NCBI GenBank assembly: GCA_022749755.1 | Contig: CM040446.1 | Span: forward strand, 3,588,966-3,652,965 | DNA: 64,000 nt | Source: Azadirachta indica | Lineage: Eukaryota > Streptophyta > Magnoliopsida > Sapindales > Meliaceae | Direction: 5' to 3' | Shown here: positions 47,312 through 64,000 of the stretch, piece after piece | Layout of the letters: every line of letters starts with the position of its first letter | Numbering within the stretch: position 1 is the stretch's first letter | The notes under the pieces: model-generated | What the model was told of the DNA's origin: nothing | What the model saw: the letters and a program-made list of their open reading frames with translations, nothing else | Database searches by the model: none | Program-made: the position numbers and the translations under genes

Positions 47312-48689
47312 TCACGTGGAGGCAATTTCAATCTCATATTTCTTCATTATAGGAGTTCCACGCACGAAGGAAGATCCTTGAACAGTAGCACTTAAATCAA
47401 GAGTGCTTCCATCCCAAAATGAAGAAGCAGCTGGTAGACTATGACTGCCGGGAGAAGATCCCATAAAAATGTGCTTAAAGGGGTATAAAGGTGCAGGAAT
47501 TTCTACTCCACCTTCAAGCATTTTCACCACAACACTCATTGAAGGCCTCATTTCAGGCCTATCCTGAACACACCACAGAGCTACTTTAATCATTCTGTCA
47601 GCTTTTTCCCTATCATTTTCTTCAATTCCAAGTGCAATCATCATCTCTTCCCATTCTACATTTTCAAACTTTTTCCATACCCATTTTGGAAACCATTCCT
47701 GACTTTCAGAAAGATCTCTCTCAAGGTTTCTTCTTCGGCCTACTACCTCGAAAAGGAGCATTCCAAAGCTGTAAACATCACACTTGTGAGTTACAGGATA
47801 TGGCATCCAGAGTTCAGGTGCTGCATAACCCGGTGTTCCCCTTCTTCCTGTCATTGTTATATGTGTATTTTCTCTGTTGCAGAGCTTGGCTAAACCGAAA
47901 TCTGCAACTTTTGGAAAAAACTGGCCATCCAAAAGAATGTTTTCAGGTTTTATATCATAATGTACAATTCTCTGCTGACATTCTTCATGCAAGTAAGCAA
48001 TCCCTTTGGCTGTGCCAACAGCAATCTGATGAAGTTTTTCGAATCCTAAGATCTTCTTTTCGCGAAACAAGTACTTGTCCAGCGATCCATTCACCATGTA
48101 CTCATAAACCAGTGCTCTCAGGTTTCTTTCCGAGCAGAATCCGTAGAGTCTAACCAGATTAAAATGATGAACTCTTCCGATTGTGCTCACTTCTGCCATG
48201 AACTGTTCTCCAATTGTCTGATCAGAGTTTCCATGTAAAACCTTTACTGCGACAATTTTTCCGTTGCCGAAAATCCCTTTATATACGGCTCCAAATCCTC
48301 CTGAACCAAGCAAGTGGGTGAAATTATCAGTTGCAATCATGAGTTGCTGAGAAGTAAACCTGATAGGCTTATCCAATTCCATCTCATTGAGGAATTTGTC
48401 AATAGTTAGAGTGAGAAATCGTGCATCTTGATTAACAGTGCTGCTCTTGTTTTCTGCTCTCTTCATACACGTTACCACCAAAAGCAGAATCTTTATAATA
48501 ACGGTCACTGCAAAGATATAACAAATCAAAATAGTAATATTTTAAATCGTTTTTATCTTTGAAAGATGCACAATTTATAAATTTTAAACTCCGTTCAGAT
48601 CATCTCAACATAAAATTATTCTTACCTGAAACCACAATGATAATAATTGTTCCCACTGATGAAACGTTCGAATCATTATAAGTTGACAT
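47312..48689 (-). CDS. LRK10-type receptor-like kinase without ectodomain
   Basis: Exon 1 is 48689-48626 and exon 2 is 48507-47312, joined in phase (TCA G|TG) to give 419 residues. The N-terminus (MSTYNDSNVSSVGTIIIIVV...) is only about 12 polar residues before a membrane segment at about 12-34, so the GUB_WAK and WAK_assoc ectodomain usual for Lr10-like kinases is absent. The kinase domain has GSGGFGAVYKG, VAVKVL, HYDIKPENILLD, DFGLAKLCNRENTHITMTGR and GTPGYAAPELWM. HYD replaces HRD, which makes it a non-RD kinase in the loop position; non-RD kinases are often linked to immunity. A tail of about 60 residues follows. The ligand is unknown and it may act with another receptor. It sits head-to-tail with the damaged paralogue at 49352-50725. 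Confidence 0.88.
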
Positions 48690-49351
48690 GACTGATGAAA
48701 CATTTAGCAGGAGATGGAAGAATGCAAGAGAACAAGATACATATGCAATACAAAATTGAAGGCAAGCAGAGGGGCAGAAATTTTCAGGAAGAAGAGACCA
48801 CCAATGAATTTACCACGAAAGAGAGAACTTTGAATCTTATCTTAGAACACAGAGCTCTGCAGTCAATTCCAGTTCTATGGTATTCTTCTCCTCTGTACCA
48901 GGAATATGCTTCAACTCCGCGTGGAATTTCCTCGGTAATAAAATAACACGGCCGGCAGAAAATGAACTCAATAATTTGGACATTTATAATTGAACCCTAG
49001 GGAAATCCATCGGGTCCCTTCGCTTCCTTATCCTGCCCGAAAGTTACAAGTTAATCGTCGGATCAAAGAAAGTTCTTAGTGCGATCATCTAAATAAAATA
49101 TTGTTATATATAAATAAAAGTATATACGACAAAATTTTCCAGTCAGTTTCAAGCTCGTTTATTCCAATAAAATACTAAGAAGGAGAAAGCTACAATCCGT
49201 CTTCATCATACAGAACACAGACTAAAAAATATAATAGATTTCGAAAGTCCAAATAGATTCACCAATGTTTCATAAATGAGATTCTTGGACATTACTTCAA
49301 ACAGGAATTTGTAATCACAAGAAGAGGAAGAATTTCTTTTAACATAGACAT
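48690..49351. other. spacer between the tandem kinase genes
   Basis: No exon for a GUB_WAK-type ectodomain was found on the minus strand, supporting the reading that the first kinase begins at 48689. The right part is the 3' flank of the second kinase. Confidence 0.5.
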
Positions 49352-50725
49352 TCAATTTACATAATGCAATAGAAAACCTATACCCAATCTCTCGAGTTGA
49401 AATGACAGCATTATCAAAAGTCTATGAAAATTCAACATATATGCAGCCCCTGAATCTGAAACAATCAAACAATCAAGAGTTTTGGTTCGTGAAGTTGCTA
49501 TTTCGATCTCAAATTTTCGAATAGTAGTTGTTGAGGGAGGACGTCCCATAATCAAGTGTGAAAAAGGATTCTCTGGGGTTGGAATCTCAACTCCACCTTC
49601 CAGCATCTTGACCACAACATTCATGGCAGGTCTTGCCTCAGGTTTATATTGAACACACCACAAAGCAGCCTTTGCCATCCTTAGTGCTTTCTCTTTATCC
49701 TTCTCTTCAATTCCACAAACAACCATCAAATCTGAAAACTCGCCCTTTTCCAGTTTCTTCCAAACCCATTTCGGAAACCATTCCTGACTTTCTGGTAGGT
49801 TCACATCCATGTTTCTTCACCTTCCCAATATCTCAAACAACAGCATTCCAAAGCTGTAAACATCACATTTGTGAGTTACAGGAAATGGCATCCACAATTC
49901 TGGTGCCGCATATCCTGGAGTTCCTCTGCCTCCTGTTAATGTTACGTGTGTCTTTTCTCTGTTGCATAACTTGGCAAGTCCGAAATCAGCTATCTTTGGG
50001 CAGAATTTGACATCAAGAAGAATGTTTTCAGGCTTAATGTCATAATGGATTATCCTCTGCTGGCAATCTTCATGAAGATATTCAATCCCTTTAGCTGTAC
50101 CCACTGCTATCTTGTGCAATATTTCCCAATCTATAATTTTTTCTCTGTGAAATAAAAGGTGATCCAGGGAACTATTTTCTACATACTCATAAACAAGAGC
50201 TCGCAAATCTCTGTCAAAGCAAAAACCGTAAAGTTTGAAAGGATTAATATGATTGGTTCTTCCAATAGTGTTCACTTCTGCCAGAAACTGATCTTCAATT
50301 TTCTTGTCTGAGCCTTCATTTAAGACTTTTACAGCAACAATTATGCCCATGGAGAGGTTGCCTTTGTAAACTGCACCAAAACCCCCTACACCCACAAAAA
50401 TTGAGAAATTGTCTGTTGCAACCCTCAGTTGCTGAGAAGAGAATTGGATGGGCTTCTCGATTTCATTAAGGACCCTGTCGATTGAAAATACCCTGGAGTT
50501 CAAGCCCTGCGGATTTGAGCTACATTTTCCCCCGGTTCTTTGAGCACATTTATGAATGCTCAGGTATAATCTCAGGAAGATCAAGACCGCTGCAGATTCA
50601 GAATATTGGATTATTATATGCGCAGGAATTTGTATTAATGAAAGGGGCAACAAAAACGCTGCAGGAATTAAAGGAAAAAGCTTACCGAAAAAAAAAACGA
50701 CTGAAGATGTAGTAGCATCCAACAT
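49352..50725 (-). pseudogene. LRK10-type receptor kinase with an in-frame TGA
   Basis: Exon 1 is 50725-50686 (MLDATTSSVVFFF) and exon 2 begins at 50589 (GCAG|CGGTC) with AVLIFLRLYLSIHK, a short membrane-anchored N-terminus like the neighbouring kinase. The kinase motifs GVGGFGAVYKG, VAVKVLNEG, HYDIKPENILLD, DFGLAKLCNREKTHVTLTGG and GTPGYAAPELWM are present. After LLFEILGR the frame has TGA at 49819-49817, where the paralogue has CGA or another Arg codon, then resumes in the same frame with RNMDVNLPESQEWFPKWVWKK to a stop at 49352. It is thus a single nonsense change rather than a frameshift. The product would lose the last lobe helices of the kinase. The glycine loop GVGGFG instead of GSGGFG is unremarkable. 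It could also be a sequencing error or a segregating allele. Confidence 0.8.
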
Positions 50726-51844
50726 TTATCGGCAGATGTGAATTGGCGTTCAACGTGAAGAAAAAACAAGAATCTTGGTTACGTAGGAATACCATGTTCC
50801 TCCATATATAAATTGGTGATTCCATTGAAAGGATATTCTCCAGTAAAAGTAATCAAAATTATCCGAAGAAACCATAATAATTGAAAATTACGTGGTCAAA
50901 CTTCTGTACGTGGCCTCTGTTATGTTTTCGCTGTCAATATGGTCAAATACTCGGAGTTCGAAGAGAGGGTTGAAAAGCCGAAAACAAAAAGACAATCAAA
51001 ACAGAACAGAACATTCTTACATGAAACCGGCCGGAGCTGGCCCGACTTTCACTTTACCAATCAAATAGTATCGAATACGTCGAATCATTTAATCGTGTGC
51101 AAAAAACAGAACGAACTTAAACAAGAATGAAGAATAATCAATCCATGCAAGGCGCAAACGGCAAATATCTTTCTACAGACCGAAATTCCACTGCAACAAT
51201 ACAAGTTCTTCAATAACTTTGTATCAAAATCCATTTGGCATATCTTCCTTACTTTCGAACTCTTTATGCTTGTTAAGTGTGTAATACCTGTGCTTGAATC
51301 GTGTACAAGCACTAAATGGCGTTAGTAAAAAGATACATACATACACTCCCCATCGGTGTCAAATGGTAAAATTGACAAAAACAAAAAGTCTCCTGAAATT
51401 TATCTAAGGCAACTATTGCCATTACTGGGAAAAAGGAAATACAAAAAGTTACATCAACATACATCCCCACAACCTGACAGTAACTTTGAATTAGATTGCA
51501 GATCAATGGAGTACATGAACAAATCATAGCATTTAAACATTAACTGTATGAAATTACATGGACCAAAGCCTAGTACACAATCAAACTTGGTGAACTGCTG
51601 CAATAGGTAGAAAATTGCGAACTATCATATCTCCAGATGTCTGGACAATGTCCCTTCCAGTATCCAGATCAATTACTGCTATCCCATATATAAAGTATTA
51701 TAGATATAGTATACAAAGGAGACTGAGGTCACAGCCTCACTTGAGGTAATTTCTGCAGAACAACAATGTGTGAGTTATCAAAATGTTCAACAACCATTTC
51801 TAGGAGGCCAAGATACACAATAAATTACCAGCCCAACAAGCATG
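50726..51844. other. promoter of the second kinase and 3' UTR of the 133-residue gene
   Basis: No coding sequence supported on either strand. The piece next to 51845 is likely 3' UTR of the minus-strand gene ending there. Confidence 0.45.
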
Positions 51845-54800
51845 TTAAACACTTTGTACTTTGCCTGACATTTCCTTCGCTTTCACAACTTCCTTTTCCT
51901 GTCGCAAGAGAAAATTTTTTATTTAATATGTCTAGTTAAGAGAATCACAAACACCAAGATCAAACAAATGCAAAACAAATGAACTAAGACAGCTACCACC
52001 AGAAATCTTTAGAATTCCCATCAAATCAATATATGGAAAAAGAACTGTCACAACAAAGATTAAAACCATGAAAGTAGTTTCACACCACAGCAACATTTTA
52101 ATATAAGAAAGATGCAACTAGTAGTAACACAGCATCCTTGAAAACGTTAATGGAGACAATGGTCATTCCCATGGATGATTTGACATAAGAAGATCGGCTT
52201 TTCCTCTACTGGTTTAAAAAAGGCCAATCCCACAGTAGACCCTGGCCTTAACATGACAGAAAAAAGTGACCCACATTATCATTTTATGTTGATTTCTTGA
52301 CTGGCCCAAAAAACTGATCAATTTTAAATTGCTTGTAGAGATCTGGCTCCATATCTGGTAGCCATCTAAACCAAGACCACCCTCAATGCAGTTCTTTGAC
52401 CACCATTTCTGTAATGGAAGCTCCTTCAAGAAATTCATGGGCAAAGATTCCATGTCATATATCAAGTTTCTCATATAGAAACAAGCTAGTGACTCTTTTC
52501 TAAAAGAAAAACAGTGCTATGATATCTAGGAAGGAAAAAAGAAAAGGGCGCGAGACGGAATGGTTTGGAATTAAGGAAAAAACTCTTTTGAGAGCTGGAA
52601 TTGGACACAGTTTATCACTAGGGTGACTGTTGTTGCTAACCCAGTTAAGAAATATCAGATTACATACCACTTGCAGAAGTGCAGTGACATGTATGTCAAG
52701 AGCTTTTCGTGGGCAGATTCTCTCAGTAATATCGACAGAATCAAGAATAGTAGCAACTTTGAATAGGTAGGACTTGTACTAAAGTTTATAGAGCAGAGGG
52801 AACAAGTACTAGCTACTTAGAGTTTTAACTCCAGTAAATGCTTTGCATCCTAATTCCTTTTCTCTAATTATTTCTCAATTTCAGTTCAGTTTTTACTAGT
52901 GAATATTGGCAGCAGATATTTCCAGTAAAGATATTTATGATTACCTTGTTGGTAACAGATGACTATCTTGATTTCTAAGTAGGAATCAGTGATATTAGCT
53001 CCCTCATAAGTTACACTCTTTCTCCGCTAGTAAACTAAACGTATAAAGATCTTAGCATGGCTAATACCAATTAGAAAGTTATTGCAATTCACTATTCATA
53101 ATCAAAATATGTTTGGAAGATATTCAGCTAAAAGTGTTCTTGAATGTTAATGCCTGAAGTCTCATGTTGCAACCAGTGAACTGTTAAAGAGAAAATAAAT
53201 TATTATATTGAGTCTCACTTGACTAATAAACTAAGTACATGAACATGCATTTTTATATAGGCTAAAATAATAAAGCAAAATAAATTAAGAATCCTAAATA
53301 AATTCAAAAAAGACTAATACTACTTCAACTAAAAAATGTACTTAATAAAGCTAAATAAGTTTAATTTTAATTCTAATATGAACAATTCACCAAACTAGTG
53401 CCAAACATTTCTGACACAAGATCAAATTTTTAAGTGATGTAGAAAGGAATGCACAACAATATTAAACAAAATTAGTGGCATGGTACATTGATGGCCCACT
53501 ATCACTTAATAAGCAGAAAATGCATTTTATGCTGAACTCAGGCCACAAGCTTAAGACACAGTTATGTATTTCAACACAACTTAGATAACCTATAAAAAAG
53601 AACAAAGACCGTACTGCTGCTACAAAAGCTAAAAGGCAGTAGCTAAACAGTTTTACTTCCAGACTCTGTTAGGACATTAACTTCAACACCAAGTTATTTT
53701 GCATACAACTACATCATGCAAGGGCGGGCTTGTTTTTTATTTTCTATGCTATATGTAGCCACAACTCAAAAAGGATAACTTCCATTATAATTGTTATATG
53801 AAAAAAATTATCCCTTTGAAGGCACGTTTATTACTAAATGATATCTAAATTCCTTCCATCCAAAGAGAGTCATGTCACAAGACCGAACTCACTTTAAATT
53901 AGATGCAGCAGCTCATTGTCAAACTCATGCTCACTCCGCAAGCACACCATTTCAATGTTTTATTCTTTTGGTAGTAAACACGCAATGTAGCACTTGTAAA
54001 ACCCAAAAGCATTAAGGTCTTTAGAATATTTATCAAAGGCTGATGAAATCAAAGGATCAAAAATGCATAATTTCCAGAATGGGAAAGGAAATATCTACAC
54101 AGTTCACTAGCTTTCTAAAAAGATTGACCAACTGCCATTGAATTATTTTATTCTAAAAGCCTGAGAACCAAATTGAAAGGTTTAATGTCTAAGGACATTG
54201 ATATACAATAAAATTCAACTCAGAGCAAAATTTGATAGACTTGATTATGAAAGACAAGAATTTCATAGACCAACGATGAAGCAAAAGACAGTAATAAGTA
54301 TAATAACTAAACAAATTGCTTTAAAGGTACTTCACAAGTTCCTTCACTAGATGTTCCCTGAAACATAAGTTTACCTACCAAACCTAATAATGCCATTTAA
54401 ATAAAAGCCACTAAACATACAGTAACCAAACATAATCTAATCTCCCCAAAGCCCACCAAACTGATTGAAAATCCTATGAGTTACTAAAAAACATAGGAAA
54501 GAAATATACCTCAATGAACATAAACAATTTAGAAAGCTCAGAATCAATGAAACAACGTGCAAAAACAATAAATATTGGCAATTTATGCAATCGAACTTAC
54601 GAGACCCTTGGTCTCGTAATAATCATCCAGTGCCCACTGATACTTTGACTGATTTAATCCAAACCAACGTGCCAAGTGATCATCCAAACTAGAATGAGCT
54701 GCAAATTTCCCCAAAAAAGTTTATTAGTTACAGAAAGAAATTCAGACAAACAACAAGATTCCGTCTCTACTTTATTTTCCTGAAGTAGCAGAAAGATTCA

Positions 54801-55539
54801 TGAGAGAACATAAGAAATACAATTACAAATCCGCTATTTTTCAGCACTAGAAACCCAAAGAGAATTAGATTTATCATTGAACTAAGACAGCTAATATGAA
54901 TTCTAAATTCTATTTCAATCACCATATCAGCATAAAACACTGTGTCTGCAGCTTCATCATTTTCCTTTTTTACATTTTCAGAAAAAGCAAACAGGGACTA
55001 AATTCTCCACCAGAAAGCCGCTCAAATCATCACTTTAACTACAAAACAATCATACTTAAGATTCTTTAAAAAGATCCACCGCCTTACTTGCTTCTTCAAC
55101 TCTCATTTCCATAATTTTCAGCCACTTTCTCAGCAACCAAACAGCAAAACTGATACCAAAACCCATAACCAAGGAAAGTGACAAAAATTTTCATCAAAAG
55201 ATGAAAACCAAAGCAACCGAGAGAACACAAAGATCCACAGCCAAAAACACGACATGCAAAATATCACATCAAGCCACTAAACGACATACCATTTTGCACT
55301 TTGCAGACAGCATTTTTGAAGAATCCGACAACAGACCCATTTGGCACAGACTGAACAGAGACAGACTTCTCAAACTGCTGGGGTGGAGGCTGGACGGGAG
55401 GCGGCGTCGCAACCTTCTTGGGGGAATCGAAGACGGGCTCTGCGGGCTTGGGGGTGGAGGGTGGGGTCATGAAGACGGTGTATGGCCCGATTTTGCCGAT
55501 CATGGGTGGCGGCGTGGTAGGGTCCTTGTTGATTGGCAT
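51845..55539 (-). CDS. conserved-looking plant protein of 133 residues, function unknown
   Basis: Three exons, 55539-55290, 54698-54601 and 51898-51845, join in phase with GT-AG introns. The protein starts MPINKDPTTPPPMIGKIGPY, continues with a proline-rich region (TPPSTPKPAEPVFDSPKK, PPVQPPPQQF) and a hydrophobic stretch NGSVVGFFKNAVCKVQNG. Exon 2 encodes a compact, probably helical segment (SSLDDHLARWFGLNQSKYQW, ALDDYYETKGL) and the last exon a charged tail (EKEVVKAKEMSGKVQSV). I do not recognise a named domain. The exon 2 motif and splice structure argue for a real gene. The second intron is 2.7 kb, long for such a short coding sequence. A GAAGAA-rich leader precedes the ATG. Confidence 0.72.
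51899..54600 (-). other. 2.7-kb intron of the 133-residue gene
   Basis: It is bounded by the donor GTAAGTT at 54600 and the acceptor GCGACAG at 51899. I found no additional exon or transposon ends in it. Confidence 0.6.
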
Positions 55540-55554
55540 TGCAGAAAATGAACG

Positions 55555-55610
55555 AAAGAGAAAGTGAGAGAGAAGAAGAAGAAGAAGAGTGTGAAAGAAA
55601 GAGAGAGTGA
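55555..55610. repeat. GA-rich microsatellite in a 5' leader
   Basis: GAGAGAAGAAGAAGAAGAAG and GAAAGAGAGAGTGAGAG, on the opposite strand a CT-rich leader, lie just upstream of the ATG at 55539, as is common in plant leaders. Confidence 0.7.
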
Positions 55611-55679
55611 GAGATTTGGGAAAGAGAAAATGGAAGCAAAAGAAAGCGAGTGAAGTGAACAGTGCACGCAACCCAAGTT

Positions 55680-58138
55680 GGGTTTAGCTTTGGATCTTTG
55701 TCGCTGCTGGTGTACTTTTTTATGTGGTTAATATTAACGAGATCCTTCTATATTATGATAATTTGAAATAAGTGTGTAACAATAAAAAATAATTATTTAG
55801 AACCCAGATATTTTATATGCACATGCAACATTTTTAAACAGGTCTCTTCCCAAGTCTGGACTTCCAATAGATTTTTGAGACTGGACTCCAGGCTAGACAT
55901 ATAAGTGTGTAATATTAAAAAAATAATAAGTCTCTTGTCTTCGTTGCTTTTACTTACAACTTCGACATATACAAACCAATGTAATTATATTATATTATTA
56001 ACATATATTCTATACTTTTTTAAAAATACAAGAAATTTTATAAAAGTAATAAAATCTATATAAAACATGTCTTAATAATTTAATTTATAGGAATAGAGTT
56101 TGTATTCATAATATTATTGATTTTTAATTAGATATTATAGTTATATTTTCATTGAATAAAATATATAAACTCAAAAATTTCAATGATAAAACACAAAAAG
56201 ATTAAGCTTAAAAACCAGGCAAGTACCACTACCAAAATTCCAAAATTAATCATTTTTAGTGATTTAGGAGAAAATACTATGAAAATTGGGGATGAAAAAC
56301 TTTGATGCTTTGACTAATATTAAAATATGAGGTTAACCATGCTTTTACACATACTGGATATAATGCAAAATCTAAAGAGGGTCCCAATAAAAAGTTTCCT
56401 TCATGGTGTGATATTCCTGTTATTAGTTGATTGTGCTATTGTAGTTTTGGAATTGATTTGGGCACTTGATTTGGTTTTCTAGAGACGTAATGATGGTTTT
56501 CTTCAATTATTTTATTTATTGACTTGTCTTTCTCATATAATTTTCTTTTTTTTTTTTTTTTGGAAAAAATAAGTATCTTTGTGTTAATAAAAAAATTTGT
56601 GAAATGTCCGACGCAGATTCGTTTAATTGATAAGATATTTCAAGACGGCCCCCAAAATAGAAAAAAATTAAAGTTTGAATTTCATTAACATTAAAATCAA
56701 TAAAAATAAATCAAAAAAAGTATTATTGTAACAAGTTGTTGTCATGATAACAAAACCATAATCATAATATAACATGATAATAATTATTTTGGGTCCTTTT
56801 CTTCCAAGTGTAGACCATAGAAAAAGGTTTTGCTTTTCAGCCAATGCAGCTTCCTTGCATTTTCCAGAATCCAGGTTACCTTACTAGATTTTGGCTCTTG
56901 CAATTTCGCAAGCATAAAGCTAAAAGCCAATTCTTCCCCAGCTAACTAATTATTCTTTCTCATTAAGGCAAAATTGAAGCCTAATGACAGCACTTTTTTC
57001 CCTCCTTCTTCATCAAGTTACATACAAGACAAGCCAAATGTTGTTTCCCTAAAGAGAAACTCTATCGCCACACGATCAAATTTCTAAAGATTCAACCAAG
57101 TCTAAAACAAAATATGAATGCAATCAGGTCTGCTTATTCATCAAAGCACAAGAAATGGAGGCCTTCTCTTCAATAATCCTGTTACTTTTGTTGTCATCAC
57201 TACCTCAAATGTAATCAAAAATGGATTCTCTGATCTGGGTAACTTTCTTTATCCCTACAAAATAACAGATGTCTTATAATACAATTCTAGCAAAAATTCA
57301 ATTTCACTACCATATATTAAGGAATATGGGCATGGATATGTGACTACTGCAACAAAGAACACAGAACTTACAACTTGAAACGTCACACACGAAACTAGCA
57401 AGTTGAAAGATTACAAGTATGACGTTTAAGGTTGTAAATTTTACATTCCGAGTTGCAAAACATAAGCTCCATATCCTTGCCAATACCACACCTCTCCTGT
57501 AACAAATTCCATCAAAGTAAGAATATACCATTCAAACTTCACAAAATTGAAAATAGCGCCATAATCCTTAAATGAACTACTAAACACTAGAACTTTAGGA
57601 TATTTCGAAGAAAAATAAATATACATACATATAGAAAACCCTCCAGAACAAGCACACTCGCACTTAAGAGTGGCCATAAATAAAGTATTCAAGACAGTAG
57701 GAATACTATTAACATGCAGCTTTTCGCCTTTTTTATGGTTTTAAATTACAGATGCTGAATGAATGCAGCATGTGGCATAACAAGAAACTAAACCTACACA
57801 TATAAATACCTAGCTCTCTAACAAATACAACTAATCCTACCAAGAAAGTCCATTGTGAGCAGTGATGTGCAGAGTATCACACAAATCTTACAAAAAATAA
57901 ACATGGTTTCAAGTCACTCATTGAAAAATTCATCCCGTGCCAGAACAACCTCGTACAAGAAAATCCATTATGAACAACCACCTAATACAAAAGTCCTGAT
58001 TAGAGCAATATTTGTCAAGAGTTTTTCAGTAACTGACCAACATTCTCCACAGATTGAATTGTCTCAGAATTAGCATATTTTGAGGTTGAACTCTTTCTAA
58101 TCCCTTCTGACAGCATCTTGCAACTCGCACATCCTCAA
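55680..58138. other. intergenic DNA and ZTL 3' flank
   Basis: No supported gene. Includes a T-run at about 56549-56562. The part close to 58138 is 3' UTR of the ZTL gene. Confidence 0.45.

Positions 58139-64000
<5,862 letters not shown>

Noticed and set aside
49810..49819. Reading the break in the second kinase as an intron donor (GGAAG|GTGAAG)
   Set aside because: The paralogue has no intron here, and the residues right after the TGA continue the alignment in the same frame, so nothing needs to be spliced out.
52214..52474. 86-codon frame inside the 2.7-kb intron
   Set aside because: No family resemblance, no splice sites in phase with neighbouring exons.
57307..57692. Minus-strand frames between the unknown gene and ZTL
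   Set aside because: Low-complexity, overlapping each other and without splice or promoter support; at best 3' flank of ZTL.

Overview
The window is nuclear DNA of a dicot plant, shown by spliced genes with GT-AG introns, very AT-rich spacers and plant-only families. A woody eudicot, possibly Citrus or a relative, would fit, but that is an impression from protein resemblance and was not tested. No tRNA, rRNA, CRISPR array or bacterial-type operon was seen.

Layout, left half. A 5'-truncated VIN3-like (VRN5/VIL) Polycomb-accessory gene (633-2400, +) is followed by an intronless PLS-type PPR gene (3171-4811, +), a three-exon Rubisco small-subunit gene of divergent type (5955-6754, +), and the U4/U6.U5 snRNP 27 kDa gene (11028-11684, -). 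Two phase-matched candidate exons lie downstream of the snRNP gene on the same strand. A seven-exon RLCK-VI/RBK-type kinase gene follows (16560-19561, +). From 19.6 to 28.1 kb there is AT-rich DNA without convincing genes. It holds a segment duplicated from upstream of the NLR gene and a large imperfect foldback (inverted repeat) at about 24.73-27.86 kb. A short two-exon membrane-peptide gene (28106-28390, +) sits just beyond the foldback.

Right half. A complete single-exon CC-NBS-LRR gene (30728-35062, -) carries a miR482/2118-like site at its P-loop. A 16-exon WDR75/UTP17 ribosome-biogenesis gene (36522-44400, -) contains in one intron a fragment resembling the NLR 3' flank. Next come a two-exon WEB-family coiled-coil gene (45926-46726, +), two tandem LRK10-type receptor kinase genes without ectodomains (47312-48689 intact; 49352-50725 interrupted by an in-frame TGA), and a three-exon gene for a 133-residue plant protein of unknown role (51845-55539, -). 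The last gene is ZEITLUPE/ADO1 (58139-59747, -): only its F-box/Kelch exon is in the window, and its first intron runs off the right edge.

The genes do not form one pathway. They are ordinary dispersed plant genes: chromatin (VIL), organelle RNA (PPR), carbon fixation (RbcS), splicing (SNRNP27), signalling (RBK-like kinase, LRK10-type kinases), immunity (NLR), ribosome biogenesis (WDR75) and clock/light signalling (ZTL). The accessory features most worth checking are the foldback next to the small peptide gene, the dispersed copies of both NLR flanks, the nonsense allele in the second LRK10-type kinase, the divergent RbcS, and the small spliced frame downstream of SNRNP27.
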